Positions 14,504 through 22,118 of a stretch of 26,456 nt of DNA are shown here, in pieces. A program made the position numbers and the translations under genes. The number at the start of each line of letters is the position of its first letter. Position 1 is the stretch's first letter. This stretch comes from an uncultured Collinsella sp. (GTDB lineage: Bacteria; Actinomycetota; Coriobacteriia; Coriobacteriales; Coriobacteriaceae). A model generated the notes under the pieces. It had not been told where the DNA came from, did not search any database, and saw only the letters and a list, made by a program, of their open reading frames with translations. The stretch is taken from assembly GCA_959028445.1 (NCBI GenBank), contig CAUFRY010000030.1:1-26456 (forward strand). Direction: 5' to 3'.

Positions 14504-15862
14504 TTACTCGTCCTTGGGCGCGGGGTGTTTGCAGACCACGCTCATGTAGATCATACCGAGCACGGCAGCGGTGACCGAACCGGCAAGGATGGCGGCCTTG
14601 GCAGCCAGAACCTCAAACTGGGCCGTCGGGAAGGCAAGGCCGCTGATGAGGATCGACATGGTGAAGCCGATGCCGCCCAGAATGCCCACACCGGCAATCA
14701 TGTGCCAGTTGACGTTGCGCGGCAACTGGCAAGCCTTGAGCTTGACCAGGGTAAATGTCATGCCAAAAATACCAATCGGCTTGCCCAGCAGCATGCCAAA
14801 GTACACGCCGAGCGTCACCGGGTCGGTGAGCAGTGTGCTCATGTCCACGCCCACTAGGCGAACCTGTGCGTTGACGAACGCAAAGATCGGCAGAATCACA
14901 AAGTTGACCGGCGTGGAGATCAGACGCTCCATGCGGATGAGCGGCGGGGTCACGCGGTGCATGACGCGCTCGACCCTGGTGGTCGAGACGGTAAAGTCAT
15001 GCTGGCCCAGGATGTGTGCCTCGTCGTCGTAGCGGTCATCAAGCAGCGGCAGGCACTCGCCCAACCAATCGGTGAGGCTATCGAGCTTGACGCCGCACTT
15101 GGCCGGGATGGTAAAGGCCAAGATGACGCCGGCGAGCGTGGCATGTACGCCGCTCTTGAACATGCAGAACCACAACAGCAGACCCAGTACCGAATACGGG
15201 GCAAGGCGGTAATGCTGCGTCTTGTTGAGCCACACGAGCGCGCAGGTCACAAGCGCAGCGGCGCCCAACCAAAACGGATTGGGGCTCTGACCGTAGAAGA
15301 TGGCGATGGCGGCGATGGAGATAAGGTCGTCGGCGATGGCGAGCGTCGAGAAGAACACGCGCACGCCGTTGGGCACGCGGTTGCCCAAAAGCGACAGCAC
15401 GCCCAGCGCAAAGGCAATATCGGTTGCCATGGGGATGGCCCAACCGTTGCGGGCGCCGGCATGGTTAAAGATCAGGTAGATGCAGGCGGGAACGACAACG
15501 CCGCCCACGGCCGCCAGCATGGGAAGCATGGCCTGACGCGGATTCTTGAGCTCGCCGACCGTCATCTCGTACTTAAGCTCAATGCCCACCAACAAAAAGA
15601 AAATCGCCATGAGGAAGTCGTTGACGAAAAGTTCAACGGTAAGACCGGCCGTAAGGTTGCCCAGACCCACATACAGCGGGGTCTCCAAAAAGTGATGGAT
15701 GGCCTCGTAGGCATCGGTATTAGCGCAAATGACGGCGGCGATGGCGGCGATGACCATAACCGCGGCGGAAATCGTGCCGTTCTCGGCGATGCGCTCCCAA
15801 ATGTCGTGGCGTTCAAAGCGCTTGCGCTCACGGACGTTGAACAGCTGCTCGGTTGCTGCCAT
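14504..15862 (-). CDS. nhaA: Na+/H+ antiporter NhaA
   Basis: A 452-residue polytopic antiporter that exchanges protons for cytoplasmic sodium. The ion-binding aspartates are Asp178-Asp179 in T-L-A-I-A-D-D, and A-T-D-I-A-F (Asp148) matches Asp133 of E. coli. Family features F-L-L-V-G-I-E-L-K and L-G-N-R-V-P are present. It is longer than E. coli NhaA (388 residues); most of the excess is a hydrophilic stretch with D-D-R-Y-D-D-E in the second half and a charged N-terminus of about 28 residues, both common in actinobacterial forms. The start is ATG 15862 with GAAAGGAG about 7 nt upstream. A terminator-like hairpin with six Us lies 34 nt before the start, so the leader may regulate expression. 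Confidence 0.95.
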   Translation of the reverse strand: MAATEQLFNVRERKRFERHDIWERIAENGTISAAVMVIAAIAAVICANTDAYEAIHHFLETPLYVGLGNLTAGLTVELFVNDFLMAIFFLLVGIELKYEMTVGELKNPRQAMLPMLAAVGGVVVPACIYLIFNHAGARNGWAIPMATDIAFALGVLSLLGNRVPNGVRVFFSTLAIADDLISIAAIAIFYGQSPNPFWLGAAALVTCALVWLNKTQHYRLAPYSVLGLLLWFCMFKSGVHATLAGVILAFTIPAKCGVKLDSLTDWLGECLPLLDDRYDDEAHILGQHDFTVSTTRVERVMHRVTPPLIRMERLISTPVNFVILPIFAFVNAQVRLVGVDMSTLLTDPVTLGVYFGMLLGKPIGIFGMTFTLVKLKACQLPRNVNWHMIAGVGILGGIGFTMSILISGLAFPTAQFEVLAAKAAILAGSVTAAVLGMIYMSVVCKHPAPKDE

Positions 15863-15876
15863 GGGCGGCTCCTTTC

Positions 15877-15892
15877 ACGGGAAAGCTCCCGT
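15877..15892 (-). promoter_or_regulatory. Small hairpin just upstream of the nhaA ribosome binding site
   Basis: The arms ACGGGA and TCCCGT pair perfectly over 6 bp with a 4-nt loop. On the minus strand it ends directly before GAAAGGAG. Confidence 0.4.
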
Positions 15893-15895
15893 CTT

Positions 15896-15931
15896 AAAAA
15901 AGCACGGCCCGCCCAAGTGGCGGCGCCGCGC
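15896..15931 (-). terminator. Terminator-like hairpin in the nhaA leader (possible attenuator)
   Basis: On the minus strand GCGCGGC, a bulged G, and CCGCC pair with GGCGG and GCCGTGC around the loop ACTTG, a 12-bp stem with one wobble, followed at once by six Ts (15896-15901). It has all the marks of an intrinsic terminator yet lies only 34 nt upstream of the nhaA ATG. An 8-nt match to its 5' arm (GCGCCGCG, 16056-16063 minus) could act as an antiterminator. Confidence 0.6.
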
Positions 15932-16070
15932 TCTAACGTATTACGCTTGCATCTAGCCTACCCTGCACGACAAGCACGCAGGCGTGGCCGAAAAGCGGAA
16001 CCACAGGTTGAACATTATTTGCTCAACGGCACGGGCACGCCTGTCCAAGAGACGACGCGGCGCATGCACA
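15932..16070 (-). other. nhaA leader region of about 140 nt, structured, unassigned
   Basis: There is no gene here. Minus-strand RNA can form competing stems: CCTGC with GCAGG, or GCTTG with CAAGC, which share the same bases, and a weak GTTGA/TCAAC stem around an AT-rich centre. No known riboswitch consensus was recognised and no convincing promoter was found. Confidence 0.3.
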
Positions 16071-16109
16071 AAAAACGACCGGAGCGCGGGGCGTCCGCGA
16101 TCCGGTCGT
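16071..16109 (-). terminator. Intrinsic terminator of ppaC
   Basis: On the minus strand the arms ACGACCGGA and TCCGGTCGT pair over 9 bp, with further GC pairing inside, and are followed by a run of Ts. It lies 19 nt after the ppaC stop. Confidence 0.88.
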
Positions 16110-16128
16110 GGCGTTCGGTCAACTAAAC

Positions 16129-17052
16129 CTAGCAGGCGGCCATGATGGGGGCAGCGACCTGCTTCTTACGGGAGAGGACGCCCGGCATCCAGACGCCGTC
16201 GTGCTCGTCGGCAATGCCCAGGCCCTTCTGAGCAGCCTCGGTCTCGCCCTCGAGCAGGACCTGCGAGCCCTCCTCCATGATGTCGGTGATGCACAGGACA
16301 ATGCCGTCGGCACCCTTCTCGGCGGCGTAGGCGCGCATGGCCTCACGGATCTCGTCGATCATGCCGAGCGCGCGGCTCTTGTCGACGGTCTCGTACTGGC
16401 CGATGAGCAGCTTCTTACCGGCGGGCTCGAACATCTTGATGTCGTTGCCGACCATCTCGGCAGCGGTGAAGGAGCCGGACGGACGGGTGAGGAAGACCTC
16501 CATGCCAAACTTGACCGGGTCGACGCCCACCTGCTCGCCGAGCTTGGCGGCGACGACGCGGTCGACAGCGGTGGTGGTGGGGCTCTTGAGCATGAGCGTG
16601 TCGGTCATCATGGCCGAGAGCAGCAGCTTGGCCTGGACGTCGGAAAGCTCAACGCCGAGCACGTCGGCGAGCTTGGTGACGATGGTGCAGCTGGAGCCCC
16701 AGGGCAGGCAGATGTAGTGCAGCGGGCCGGCGGTCTCGAAATCGCCGATGCGGTGATGATCGACGACGCCAAAGACCGTGGCGTCCTTAAGGCCGGCGAC
16801 GGACTGGGCGGACTCGTTGTGGTCGGTGAGGACGACGAGCTGACCGGCCTCGACGGACTCAATCACGCGGGGCTCGGCAATGCCGGCGTCGGCGAGCAGC
16901 TTGGCGGACTCCGCCGGAAGCTGACCAAGGGCGCAGGCCTCGTAGGTGTTGCCGGCATACTCAACCTGGTTGAGCAGCTGGGACAGGACGACGGCGCTCA
17001 TGATGGCGTCGTTATCGGGGTTCTGGTGACCAAAGACAAGAACGTTTGCCAT
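16129..17052 (-). CDS. ppaC: Manganese-dependent inorganic pyrophosphatase
   Basis: A 307-residue family II pyrophosphatase of the DHH superfamily, which splits pyrophosphate to two phosphates and pulls biosynthetic reactions forward. Metal ligands are visible: G-H-Q-N-P-D-N-D (His9, Asp13, Asp15), Asp77 in T-D-H-N, and D-H-H at 98-100. The C-terminal DHHA2 domain has S-R-K-K-Q-V at 294-299, which binds substrate. Length matches the family (about 305-310) and there is no CBS insert, so regulation by adenine nucleotides is not expected. The start is ATG 17052 with GGAGG about 7 nt upstream. It follows glk on the same strand after a repeat-bearing gap of 166 nt and ends at its own terminator. 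Confidence 0.96.
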   Translation of the reverse strand: MANVLVFGHQNPDNDAIMSAVVLSQLLNQVEYAGNTYEACALGQLPAESAKLLADAGIAEPRVIESVEAGQLVVLTDHNESAQSVAGLKDATVFGVVDHHRIGDFETAGPLHYICLPWGSSCTIVTKLADVLGVELSDVQAKLLLSAMMTDTLMLKSPTTTAVDRVVAAKLGEQVGVDPVKFGMEVFLTRPSGSFTAAEMVGNDIKMFEPAGKKLLIGQYETVDKSRALGMIDEIREAMRAYAAEKGADGIVLCITDIMEEGSQVLLEGETEAAQKGLGIADEHDGVWMPGVLSRKKQVAAPIMAAC

Positions 17053-17174
17053 GGATATCCTCCACTTGATATGTGTACTTGGACGTAGCTATGGTAGCAC
17101 GCTGGCGCCGAGCCTTCGCAGACGGAAGGGGCACGGCACAATTTGGGGCAGGCATGGGGGCCAAGGCCGTCCCT

Positions 17175-17217
17175 TTTGCACCATGTTGGTGCAAAGTAAC
17201 CTGACCCCCTTGCACCA
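17175..17217. repeat. Hairpin repeat with GACCCC loop and three TGCACCA half-sites
   Basis: TTTGCACCA (17175-17183) pairs with TGGTGCAAA (17187-17195) around 3 nt. The same TGGTGCAA (17187-17194) can instead pair with TTGCACCA (17210-17217) around the loop AGTAACCTGACCCCC. The second form has the same plan as the GTCCCC-loop hairpins. It lies directly after the glk stop. Confidence 0.65.
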
Positions 17218-17218
17218 G

Positions 17219-18172
17219 CTATTTACCGGCGGCGCGCAGGGCTACGTATGCGGCACCGATGATGCCGGCGTCGTTGCCGAGCGAAGCGACCTTAATGGGC
17301 GTCTCGCGCGAGGCGGAAAGCGCGTACTGCTTAAAGTGCTCGCGAACCTTGTCGAGATAGACATCGGCCGAAGCGGAGGCGCCGCCGCCGATGAGGAACA
17401 TCTCGGGATCAACCACGTTGGCAATAAGCGCCAGTGCACGGCCGAGATAGTCGGCCATGGTATCGGCCGCGGCCAGCGCGAGCTTGTCGCCCTCGCGGCA
17501 GGCCTGGAACACGTCCTTGGAATCGGAGGGGCCGGTCAGCTCGATGGGCTCGACGCCCGCCTTCTTGCACTCGGCAAGGTAGTTGCTCACCACGCCGGTG
17601 GCGCTGGAATACTGCTCCAGGTGGCCATGGCCGCCGCAGCCGCAGGTGCGCTCCTCGGCCGGGTTCAGGCACATGTGGCCAATCTCGCCGCCAGCACCCA
17701 CAACGCCCGATACCACGTCGCCGTTAACGATAACGCCGCCGCCCACGCCGGTACCAATGGTGACCATCACCACGTTCTGTACGCCCTTGGCAGAGCCGAG
17801 CCAGGCCTCGCCCATAGCAGCAGCGTTGGCGTCGTTCTCGTACTTAACGACCGCGTCGGGGCAGTGCTCCTGGATCGCGATCTTGAGCTCGGGCAGGTTG
17901 ATGGCGATGTTCGCCTTGACCTTGGCATCGCCCGATGCCGGGATGGGGCACGGAACGGCCAGGCCAATGCCCGACACAAAGGCACGCGGAATCTGGGCCT
18001 TGGCGACCACCTGGTCGATAGCCTCGGTCACCGCGGCAAAGCCCGCGGCGTCAACGATGGGAGGCGTGGGCACGCTGGCCTTGGCCAGCAGGTTGCCGTC
18101 CTCGTCGAACAGGCCCTCCTTAACCGAAGTGCCGCCGACGTCAATGCCGATGTAGTACTGCTTAGGTTCCAT
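17219..18172 (-). CDS. glk: ROK-family glucokinase
   Basis: A 317-residue ROK sugar kinase. The ATP-binding D-V-G-G-T-S-V-K is at 11-18, the catalytic Asp114 lies in E-N-D-A-N, T-I-G-T-G-V-G-G-G at 138-146, and sugar-contact Glu163 and His166 in G-G-E-I-G-H. The zinc motif reads C177-G-C179-G-G-H-G-H184-L-E: His replaces the usual third Cys of C-x-C-G-x-x-G-C. Glucose is the likely substrate because the gene lies beside a cellobiose-type PTS and GH1 operon, where it would phosphorylate the free glucose; this is inference. The start is ATG 18172 with AAAGGTGG about 6 nt upstream; the longer frame to 18238 runs into a repeat and is rejected. The PTS terminator (18327-18355) separates it from the IIA gene. 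Confidence 0.92.
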   Translation of the reverse strand: MEPKQYYIGIDVGGTSVKEGLFDEDGNLLAKASVPTPPIVDAAGFAAVTEAIDQVVAKAQIPRAFVSGIGLAVPCPIPASGDAKVKANIAINLPELKIAIQEHCPDAVVKYENDANAAAMGEAWLGSAKGVQNVVMVTIGTGVGGGVIVNGDVVSGVVGAGGEIGHMCLNPAEERTCGCGGHGHLEQYSSATGVVSNYLAECKKAGVEPIELTGPSDSKDVFQACREGDKLALAAADTMADYLGRALALIANVVDPEMFLIGGGASASADVYLDKVREHFKQYALSASRETPIKVASLGNDAGIIGAAYVALRAAGK

Positions 18173-18234
18173 GGGAGCCCACCTTTCTCGTTTAAACATT
18201 GCCTGTATGGTACCGCTCCCAAGGCAAAAACTTA

Positions 18235-18259
18235 CCAAAAAGGGACAGGTTTGTTTTGG
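18235..18259. repeat. GTCCC-loop hairpin repeat, CCAAAA arm type
   Basis: CCAAAA (18235-18240) and TTTTGG (18254-18259) enclose a 13-nt loop AGGGACAGGTTTG, which reads CAAACCTGTCCCT on the minus strand. A related segment is at 22119-22142 (21 of 24 positions equal to 18242-18265). Confidence 0.6.
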
Positions 18260-18326
18260 CAGGTTTTAACTGGGGAAACGCAAATGGCCGCTCAACAGGC
18301 CGCGCAAGACCATCCCCAAAAATAAA

Positions 18327-18355
18327 GGCGCCGGGAGGCGGAGACTCCCGGCGCC
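18327..18355 (-). terminator. Intrinsic terminator of the PTS operon
   Basis: The arms GGCGCCGGGAG (18327-18337) and CTCCCGGCGCC (18345-18355) pair perfectly over 11 bp with a 7-nt loop; the minus strand continues TTTATTTTTGG. It lies 58 nt after the IIA stop. Confidence 0.9.
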
Positions 18356-18413
18356 CGTCAAAGGGACTATGTTGTCTGTCGGACCGCACGGTCCTTCGCG
18401 GCGATAACGCTGA

Positions 18414-18746
18414 CTAGGCCTTAAGTGCCTGCAGCTGCTTGTGAACCTCGATGAGCTCCGTCGCCATGACGCGCATGGTCTCGGTACCGGCCATCTGGTC
18501 CTCGGCATGCAGCAGAATCAACGGGGCCTCGCCGTTACGCTCGCCGTTGGCCTCTTTCTTCAGAAGCCCCATGTGAACATCGTGGCCACCGTTATAGGCC
18601 TCGTCGCCCTGCTTGATAAGCTCCTCGGCGGCGTCAAAATCGCCCTCCTTGGCCTTTTGCACGGCATTGATGTACATGCTCTTGGCGGTACCGACGTAGC
18701 TGATGATCTCGAAGCAGGTCATCTGCAGTTCGTTCATATCCTCCAT
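18414..18746 (-). CDS. celC: PTS lactose/cellobiose-family EIIA component
   Basis: A 110-residue all-helical EIIA of the Lac family, which takes phosphate from HPr and passes it to EIIB. The phospho-His is His80 in L-L-H-A-E-D-Q-M, with Asp83 of the trimer metal site nearby; G-T-A-K-S near 19-23 is also typical. Length fits LacF/CelC (about 100-115). The start is ATG 18746; ATG 18737 is also possible, since GGAGG sits just before it but too close. The gene follows EIIB by about 10 nt and ends before a strong terminator. Whether the sugar is cellobiose, another beta-glucoside or N,N'-diacetylchitobiose is not settled by this subunit. Confidence 0.94.
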   Translation of the reverse strand: MEDMNELQMTCFEIISYVGTAKSMYINAVQKAKEGDFDAAEELIKQGDEAYNGGHDVHMGLLKKEANGERNGEAPLILLHAEDQMAGTETMRVMATELIEVHKQLQALKA

Positions 18747-18755
18747 GCGGAGCAC

Positions 18756-19058
18756 CTAGCCCATCACGCTGACGCAGTGGTCAATGATGCCGGCAGCGTT
18801 CATGCGGCCGTAGTCGACCATGTTGATGACCTCGACCGGAAAACGGCCGGCGGCCTCCTTCTCAAAGTCACCCTTGGTGTAGCCGATCTGCGGGCCAAGC
18901 AGCAACATGTCGCACTCGTCCAGGTGATCGTGGGCCTCGTTCATGGGACGAGCCTCGATCTCGATATCCAGACCACGGTTTGCAACCTCGGCCTGCATCT
19001 TCTGGACCAGCAGGCTCGTGGACATACCGGCATTGCAGCAGAGCATGATCTTCTTCAT
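18756..19058 (-). CDS. celA: PTS lactose/cellobiose-family EIIB component
   Basis: A 100-residue EIIB. The phospho-acceptor is Cys8 in the loop C-N-A-G-M-S-T-S after the first beta strand, and the Rossmann-like fold and length fit CelA/LicB. It receives phosphate from EIIA and passes it to the sugar bound in EIIC. The start is ATG 19058 with AAGGAGG about 6 nt upstream. It lies 158 nt after the EIIC stop, a long gap for an operon; that gap holds two hairpins. Confidence 0.95.
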   Translation of the reverse strand: MKKIMLCCNAGMSTSLLVQKMQAEVANRGLDIEIEARPMNEAHDHLDECDMLLLGPQIGYTKGDFEKEAAGRFPVEVINMVDYGRMNAAGIIDHCVSVMG

Positions 19059-19129
19059 GGTTTCCTCCTTATAACTGCGCGGCGCGCAGACGACGACTGG
19101 TTGTATTCCTTGCGGTTATTGTGCCCTCT

Positions 19130-19188
19130 TTCTGCGCCCTTACGCAGAAGAGAGATGCGGGCACTGACACCACGTACCGGTGCCCGCA
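19130..19188 (-). promoter_or_regulatory. Two hairpins between the EIIC and EIIB genes
   Basis: TTCTGCG with CGCAGAA (19130-19149, 6-nt loop) and TGCGGGCAC with GTGCCCGCA (19156-19188, 15-nt loop) lie in the 158-nt gap. Neither has a U-run. They could stabilise or separate parts of the PTS message so that soluble EIIB/EIIA and membrane EIIC are made in different amounts. Confidence 0.5.
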
Positions 19189-19216
19189 AAGGTGAAAGGG
19201 ACGAACGTTAGGCGTT

Positions 19217-20560
19217 CTACTCGGCGAGAGCCTCCTGCTTGGCGATTGCCTTCTCGGAAATCTTCATAAAGGGCAGGTAGACGGCCATGCCAATGACAAT
19301 CTCGAGAGCCTGCCACACGCCGGCGCGCCAGTCAAAGCCCGTAGCGAGCAGGGCATTGATGACGGGAGGCATGGTCCAGGGCACCTGGGCGATGCAGGGG
19401 CTGATGATGCCTGCGCAGGTAAGGCCATAGGTGATGCCGATGAACAGGTCGGGAAGAAGAACAAACGGGATCATGAGCGGCAGGTTGTACACGATGGGGT
19501 AACCGTAGATAACCGGCTCGTTGATGTTGAACAGACCAGGCAGGATAGCCATCTTGGAAACGGTCTCGGAAGCCTTGTTCTTGGAGAACAGGAGCGTGTC
19601 GAGCAGAAGCATGAGGGTGCAGCCCGAGCCGCCGATGAGGGCGAAGCTGTTAACGATCTGCATGTTCATGTAGTGATCGGGCTGGATGGTGCCACCGGCG
19701 GCAAAGGTAGCCATGTTGTCGACGATGAGCATGGTCAGGATCGGCTCGACGGTAGCGCCAGAGATGGTGGACTGGTGAATACCGACGCAGAACAGCAGGT
19801 TGGCAAGGGTGTAGATGAGGATAACAGCCCACGGACCGGCGTTCATGATGTTCTTGAGCGGGTTGGAGATGCACGTGGAGATGATGGCGCACAGATCGGT
19901 GCCGGCGCACACGGCGAGCAGGGCTGCGGCAAGAGCGAAGATCGCGAGGTTGAGCAGCATCGGGATCATGACGTTGAAGGAGTTGGAGACCGCGGGAGGC
20001 ACGCCCTCGCCCAGCTTAACCTTGAGCTTCTCGACGCCAGAGATCTTGATGAAGAGCGAGACGGAGAGCAGAGCGATGATAATGGCCGAGAACAGACCGT
20101 TAGTGCCGGTGTTGGCAGTCGAAAGGGCGCCCGTAACCTCGGCGGAGGTGATCTTGTCGGTGAGCAGCGGGCTCGTGGCGGCAAGCGAGGCGGTAATCTG
20201 CTGCGGCATCATGATGACGAAGGCAGAGATGGCGACGACCACGCAAGCGAGCGGGTTATCGAAACGCTTGTTCTTGGCGAGGCTGTAGCCAATCAATCCG
20301 GCCAAGATAATGGCAGAGACGTTGAGGGTGCCCAGCGTAATTGCCGAGCCCCACGTCTGAAGGTTGGCAAGGCCCGCCGCATCGAGCGGGAACAGAGGGA
20401 ACACGACGTTGTTAATAAGAACCGCGATACCCGCAAGGATATAGAGCGGCGTGATGGTCGCGAAGGCGTCTCGCAGGGAACGCAGGTGAACCTGGTTTCC
20501 CACCTTCGCAGAGACCTCGGCAAACTTGTCGAGGAAGCTCTTTCCGTTGTCACTGGCCAT
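19217..20560 (-). CDS. celB: PTS lactose/cellobiose-family EIIC permease
   Basis: A 447-residue integral membrane EIIC of the cellobiose/diacetylchitobiose type, which carries the sugar across the membrane while EIIB phosphorylates it. It has about ten hydrophobic segments, the N-terminal signature with R-S-L-R-D-A-F near 23-29, and the family loop N-I-N-E-P-V-I-Y-G-Y-P near 343-353. Length matches CelB/LicC (about 430-450). The start is ATG 20560 with TTAGGAG about 6 nt upstream. It follows the GH1 gene by 120 nt, a spacer with a short GC hairpin (20643-20658), and precedes EIIB and EIIA. Confidence 0.94.
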   Translation of the reverse strand: MASDNGKSFLDKFAEVSAKVGNQVHLRSLRDAFATITPLYILAGIAVLINNVVFPLFPLDAAGLANLQTWGSAITLGTLNVSAIILAGLIGYSLAKNKRFDNPLACVVVAISAFVIMMPQQITASLAATSPLLTDKITSAEVTGALSTANTGTNGLFSAIIIALLSVSLFIKISGVEKLKVKLGEGVPPAVSNSFNVMIPMLLNLAIFALAAALLAVCAGTDLCAIISTCISNPLKNIMNAGPWAVILIYTLANLLFCVGIHQSTISGATVEPILTMLIVDNMATFAAGGTIQPDHYMNMQIVNSFALIGGSGCTLMLLLDTLLFSKNKASETVSKMAILPGLFNINEPVIYGYPIVYNLPLMIPFVLLPDLFIGITYGLTCAGIISPCIAQVPWTMPPVINALLATGFDWRAGVWQALEIVIGMAVYLPFMKISEKAIAKQEALAE

Positions 20561-20642
20561 GATTGCTCCTAACTTTCAAATCCGGCCTTTTCCTATGCGC
20601 ACGGTGGTCTGTCGCCCTCTGCCACCAGATGTGCCATGTGTT

Positions 20643-20658
20643 GCGCGCGGCGGCGCGC
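20643..20658 (-). promoter_or_regulatory. Short GC hairpin between the GH1 and EIIC genes
   Basis: GCGCGC repeats at both ends pair over 6 bp around a 4-nt loop. It has no U-run; perhaps an mRNA-stabilising stem at the end of the GH1 message. Confidence 0.3.
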
Positions 20659-20680
20659 GGTCTGGGCGTTCGCCCGGTCG

Positions 20681-22081
20681 CTAATCAACCACGTGGGTCG
20701 TGGCGACCTGTTTGAGCCAGGCCGCCGACTTCTTAAGACGGCGCTTGTAGCCATCCATCAGATCGACCTCGACAAAGCCATAGCGATTCTTAAAGGCATT
20801 GGCCCAAGACCAGTTATCGATGACGGCCCAATAATGGTATCCGCGACACTTGGCGCCCTCGGCGATTGCCTTGGCAACCCACTCCAGGTGCTGGCGTACA
20901 AAGTCGACGCGGTAGTCGTCCTGGATGGTTCCTTCGGCGTCACGGTTCTTGTATTCGTCCATGATGCCAATGCCGTTCTCGGAAACGAACCACTCAAGAT
21001 CGGGGTAGTTCTTGGCGCAGTCCATGCCAAAGTCGTAGAGGCCCTGCGGGTAGATCTCCCAGCCGCGGCTCTCGTTCATAACGGCGTCGGGCCATACGTA
21101 CTCGTCGGCAAAATGCGGCAGGCCGTACTGGTCGACCTTGCTCGCCGGTGCCTGAACACGCGTGGGGTGGTAGTAGTTGCAGCCGAGCCAGTCGACAACA
21201 CCCTGCTTGAGAATCTCTTGGTCGCCGGCACGGAACGGGAGCTTAACGCCGCCCTCGGCCAGGCTGTCGAGCACGTCGGCAGGAAGCTCGCCCTTGGTAA
21301 TAAGGTCGAGCCACCAGCGATTGTTGATGCCGCTGGTCATACGCACGGCCTCGAGGTCTGCCTCGCTGGGGTTCTGTTTGGTGTAGACCGGGGTAAAGCA
21401 GTTGATCATGCCGATCTTGGCATCGGAGCGAATAGCGCCCTCGTCATAGGCGCGGCGGTAGTTGGCCACGGCCAGCGCGTGCGCCAGCGAGATGTGATAC
21501 TGCACGGTGCGGGCGCGGCTAAAGTCGTGGAGCTGCGGGAACCACACGCCCTCCTGATAGCGCTGCTCGGGCTCGACGATGGGCTCGTTAAAGGTGAACC
21601 AGTACTTAATCTCCTGGCCAAACTCGTGGAAGGCGACGTCGGCGTAATGCGCGTAAGCCTCGACGACCTCACGGCTCTCCCAGCCGCCACGGTTAAAGAG
21701 GTAGGTGGGCATGTCAAAGTGGTACAAGTTGACAAACGGCTCCAGGCCGGCCTCGCGAGAGGCGCGGAACAGCTCGTGATACCACGCAGCGCCCTCCTCA
21801 TTAAGGTTGCCGTCGGCATCGAGCAGACGGCTCCACTGAATGGAAGTGCGATAGGTATTCAGGCCCAAGTCCTTCAAAATGCGAAAGTCTTCCTGGTACT
21901 TGGCCATAAAGTCATTGCCGGCATAAGAGCCAACACAGTTGTAGAACGAACCCAGATCCTGGATGGACCAGGTGTCCCACAGGTTCTCGAGCTTGCCGCC
22001 CTGGTTCCACTGACCCTCAGTCTGCGGGCCGGACATAGCAGCGCCAAAGAAGAAGTCGTTGGGCAGCTGATACTGTGCCAT
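20681..22081 (-). CDS. bglA: Glycoside hydrolase family 1, probable 6-phospho-beta-glucosidase
   Basis: A 466-residue GH1 retaining beta-glycosidase. The acid/base Glu166 is in T-F-N-E-P and the nucleophile Glu368 in S-E-N-G; H-F-D-M-P (121-125) and W-A-V-I-D-N-W-S-W are also present. In the aglycone-side loop S425-W-A-N-A-F-K-N-R-Y434 the residue that is Glu in plain beta-glucosidases is Ser, as in 6-phospho-enzymes such as LacG, and the Tyr is kept; but the phosphate-binding Lys of LacG is Asn432 here, with Lys431 beside it. So a phosphorylated substrate is likely from context and partly supported by residues. The start is ATG 22081 with GAGG about 6 nt upstream; TTG just before it is possible. 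First gene of the PTS operon. Confidence 0.92.
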   Translation of the reverse strand: MAQYQLPNDFFFGAAMSGPQTEGQWNQGGKLENLWDTWSIQDLGSFYNCVGSYAGNDFMAKYQEDFRILKDLGLNTYRTSIQWSRLLDADGNLNEEGAAWYHELFRASREAGLEPFVNLYHFDMPTYLFNRGGWESREVVEAYAHYADVAFHEFGQEIKYWFTFNEPIVEPEQRYQEGVWFPQLHDFSRARTVQYHISLAHALAVANYRRAYDEGAIRSDAKIGMINCFTPVYTKQNPSEADLEAVRMTSGINNRWWLDLITKGELPADVLDSLAEGGVKLPFRAGDQEILKQGVVDWLGCNYYHPTRVQAPASKVDQYGLPHFADEYVWPDAVMNESRGWEIYPQGLYDFGMDCAKNYPDLEWFVSENGIGIMDEYKNRDAEGTIQDDYRVDFVRQHLEWVAKAIAEGAKCRGYHYWAVIDNWSWANAFKNRYGFVEVDLMDGYKRRLKKSAAWLKQVATTHVVD

Positions 22082-22118
22082 CAAAGTCCTCGCTTTCGTG
22101 TTCTAGAGCTTTCGGTTG

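Noticed and set aside
14957..16126. Plus-strand open frame opposite nhaA running into the leader
   Set aside because: Antisense to a clear antiporter gene and composed of low-complexity Gly/Asp/His/Arg sequence.
5768..18259. CRISPR-like repeats
   Set aside because: The recurring hairpins are scattered singly between genes, without regular spacing or spacers, and no cas gene is present.
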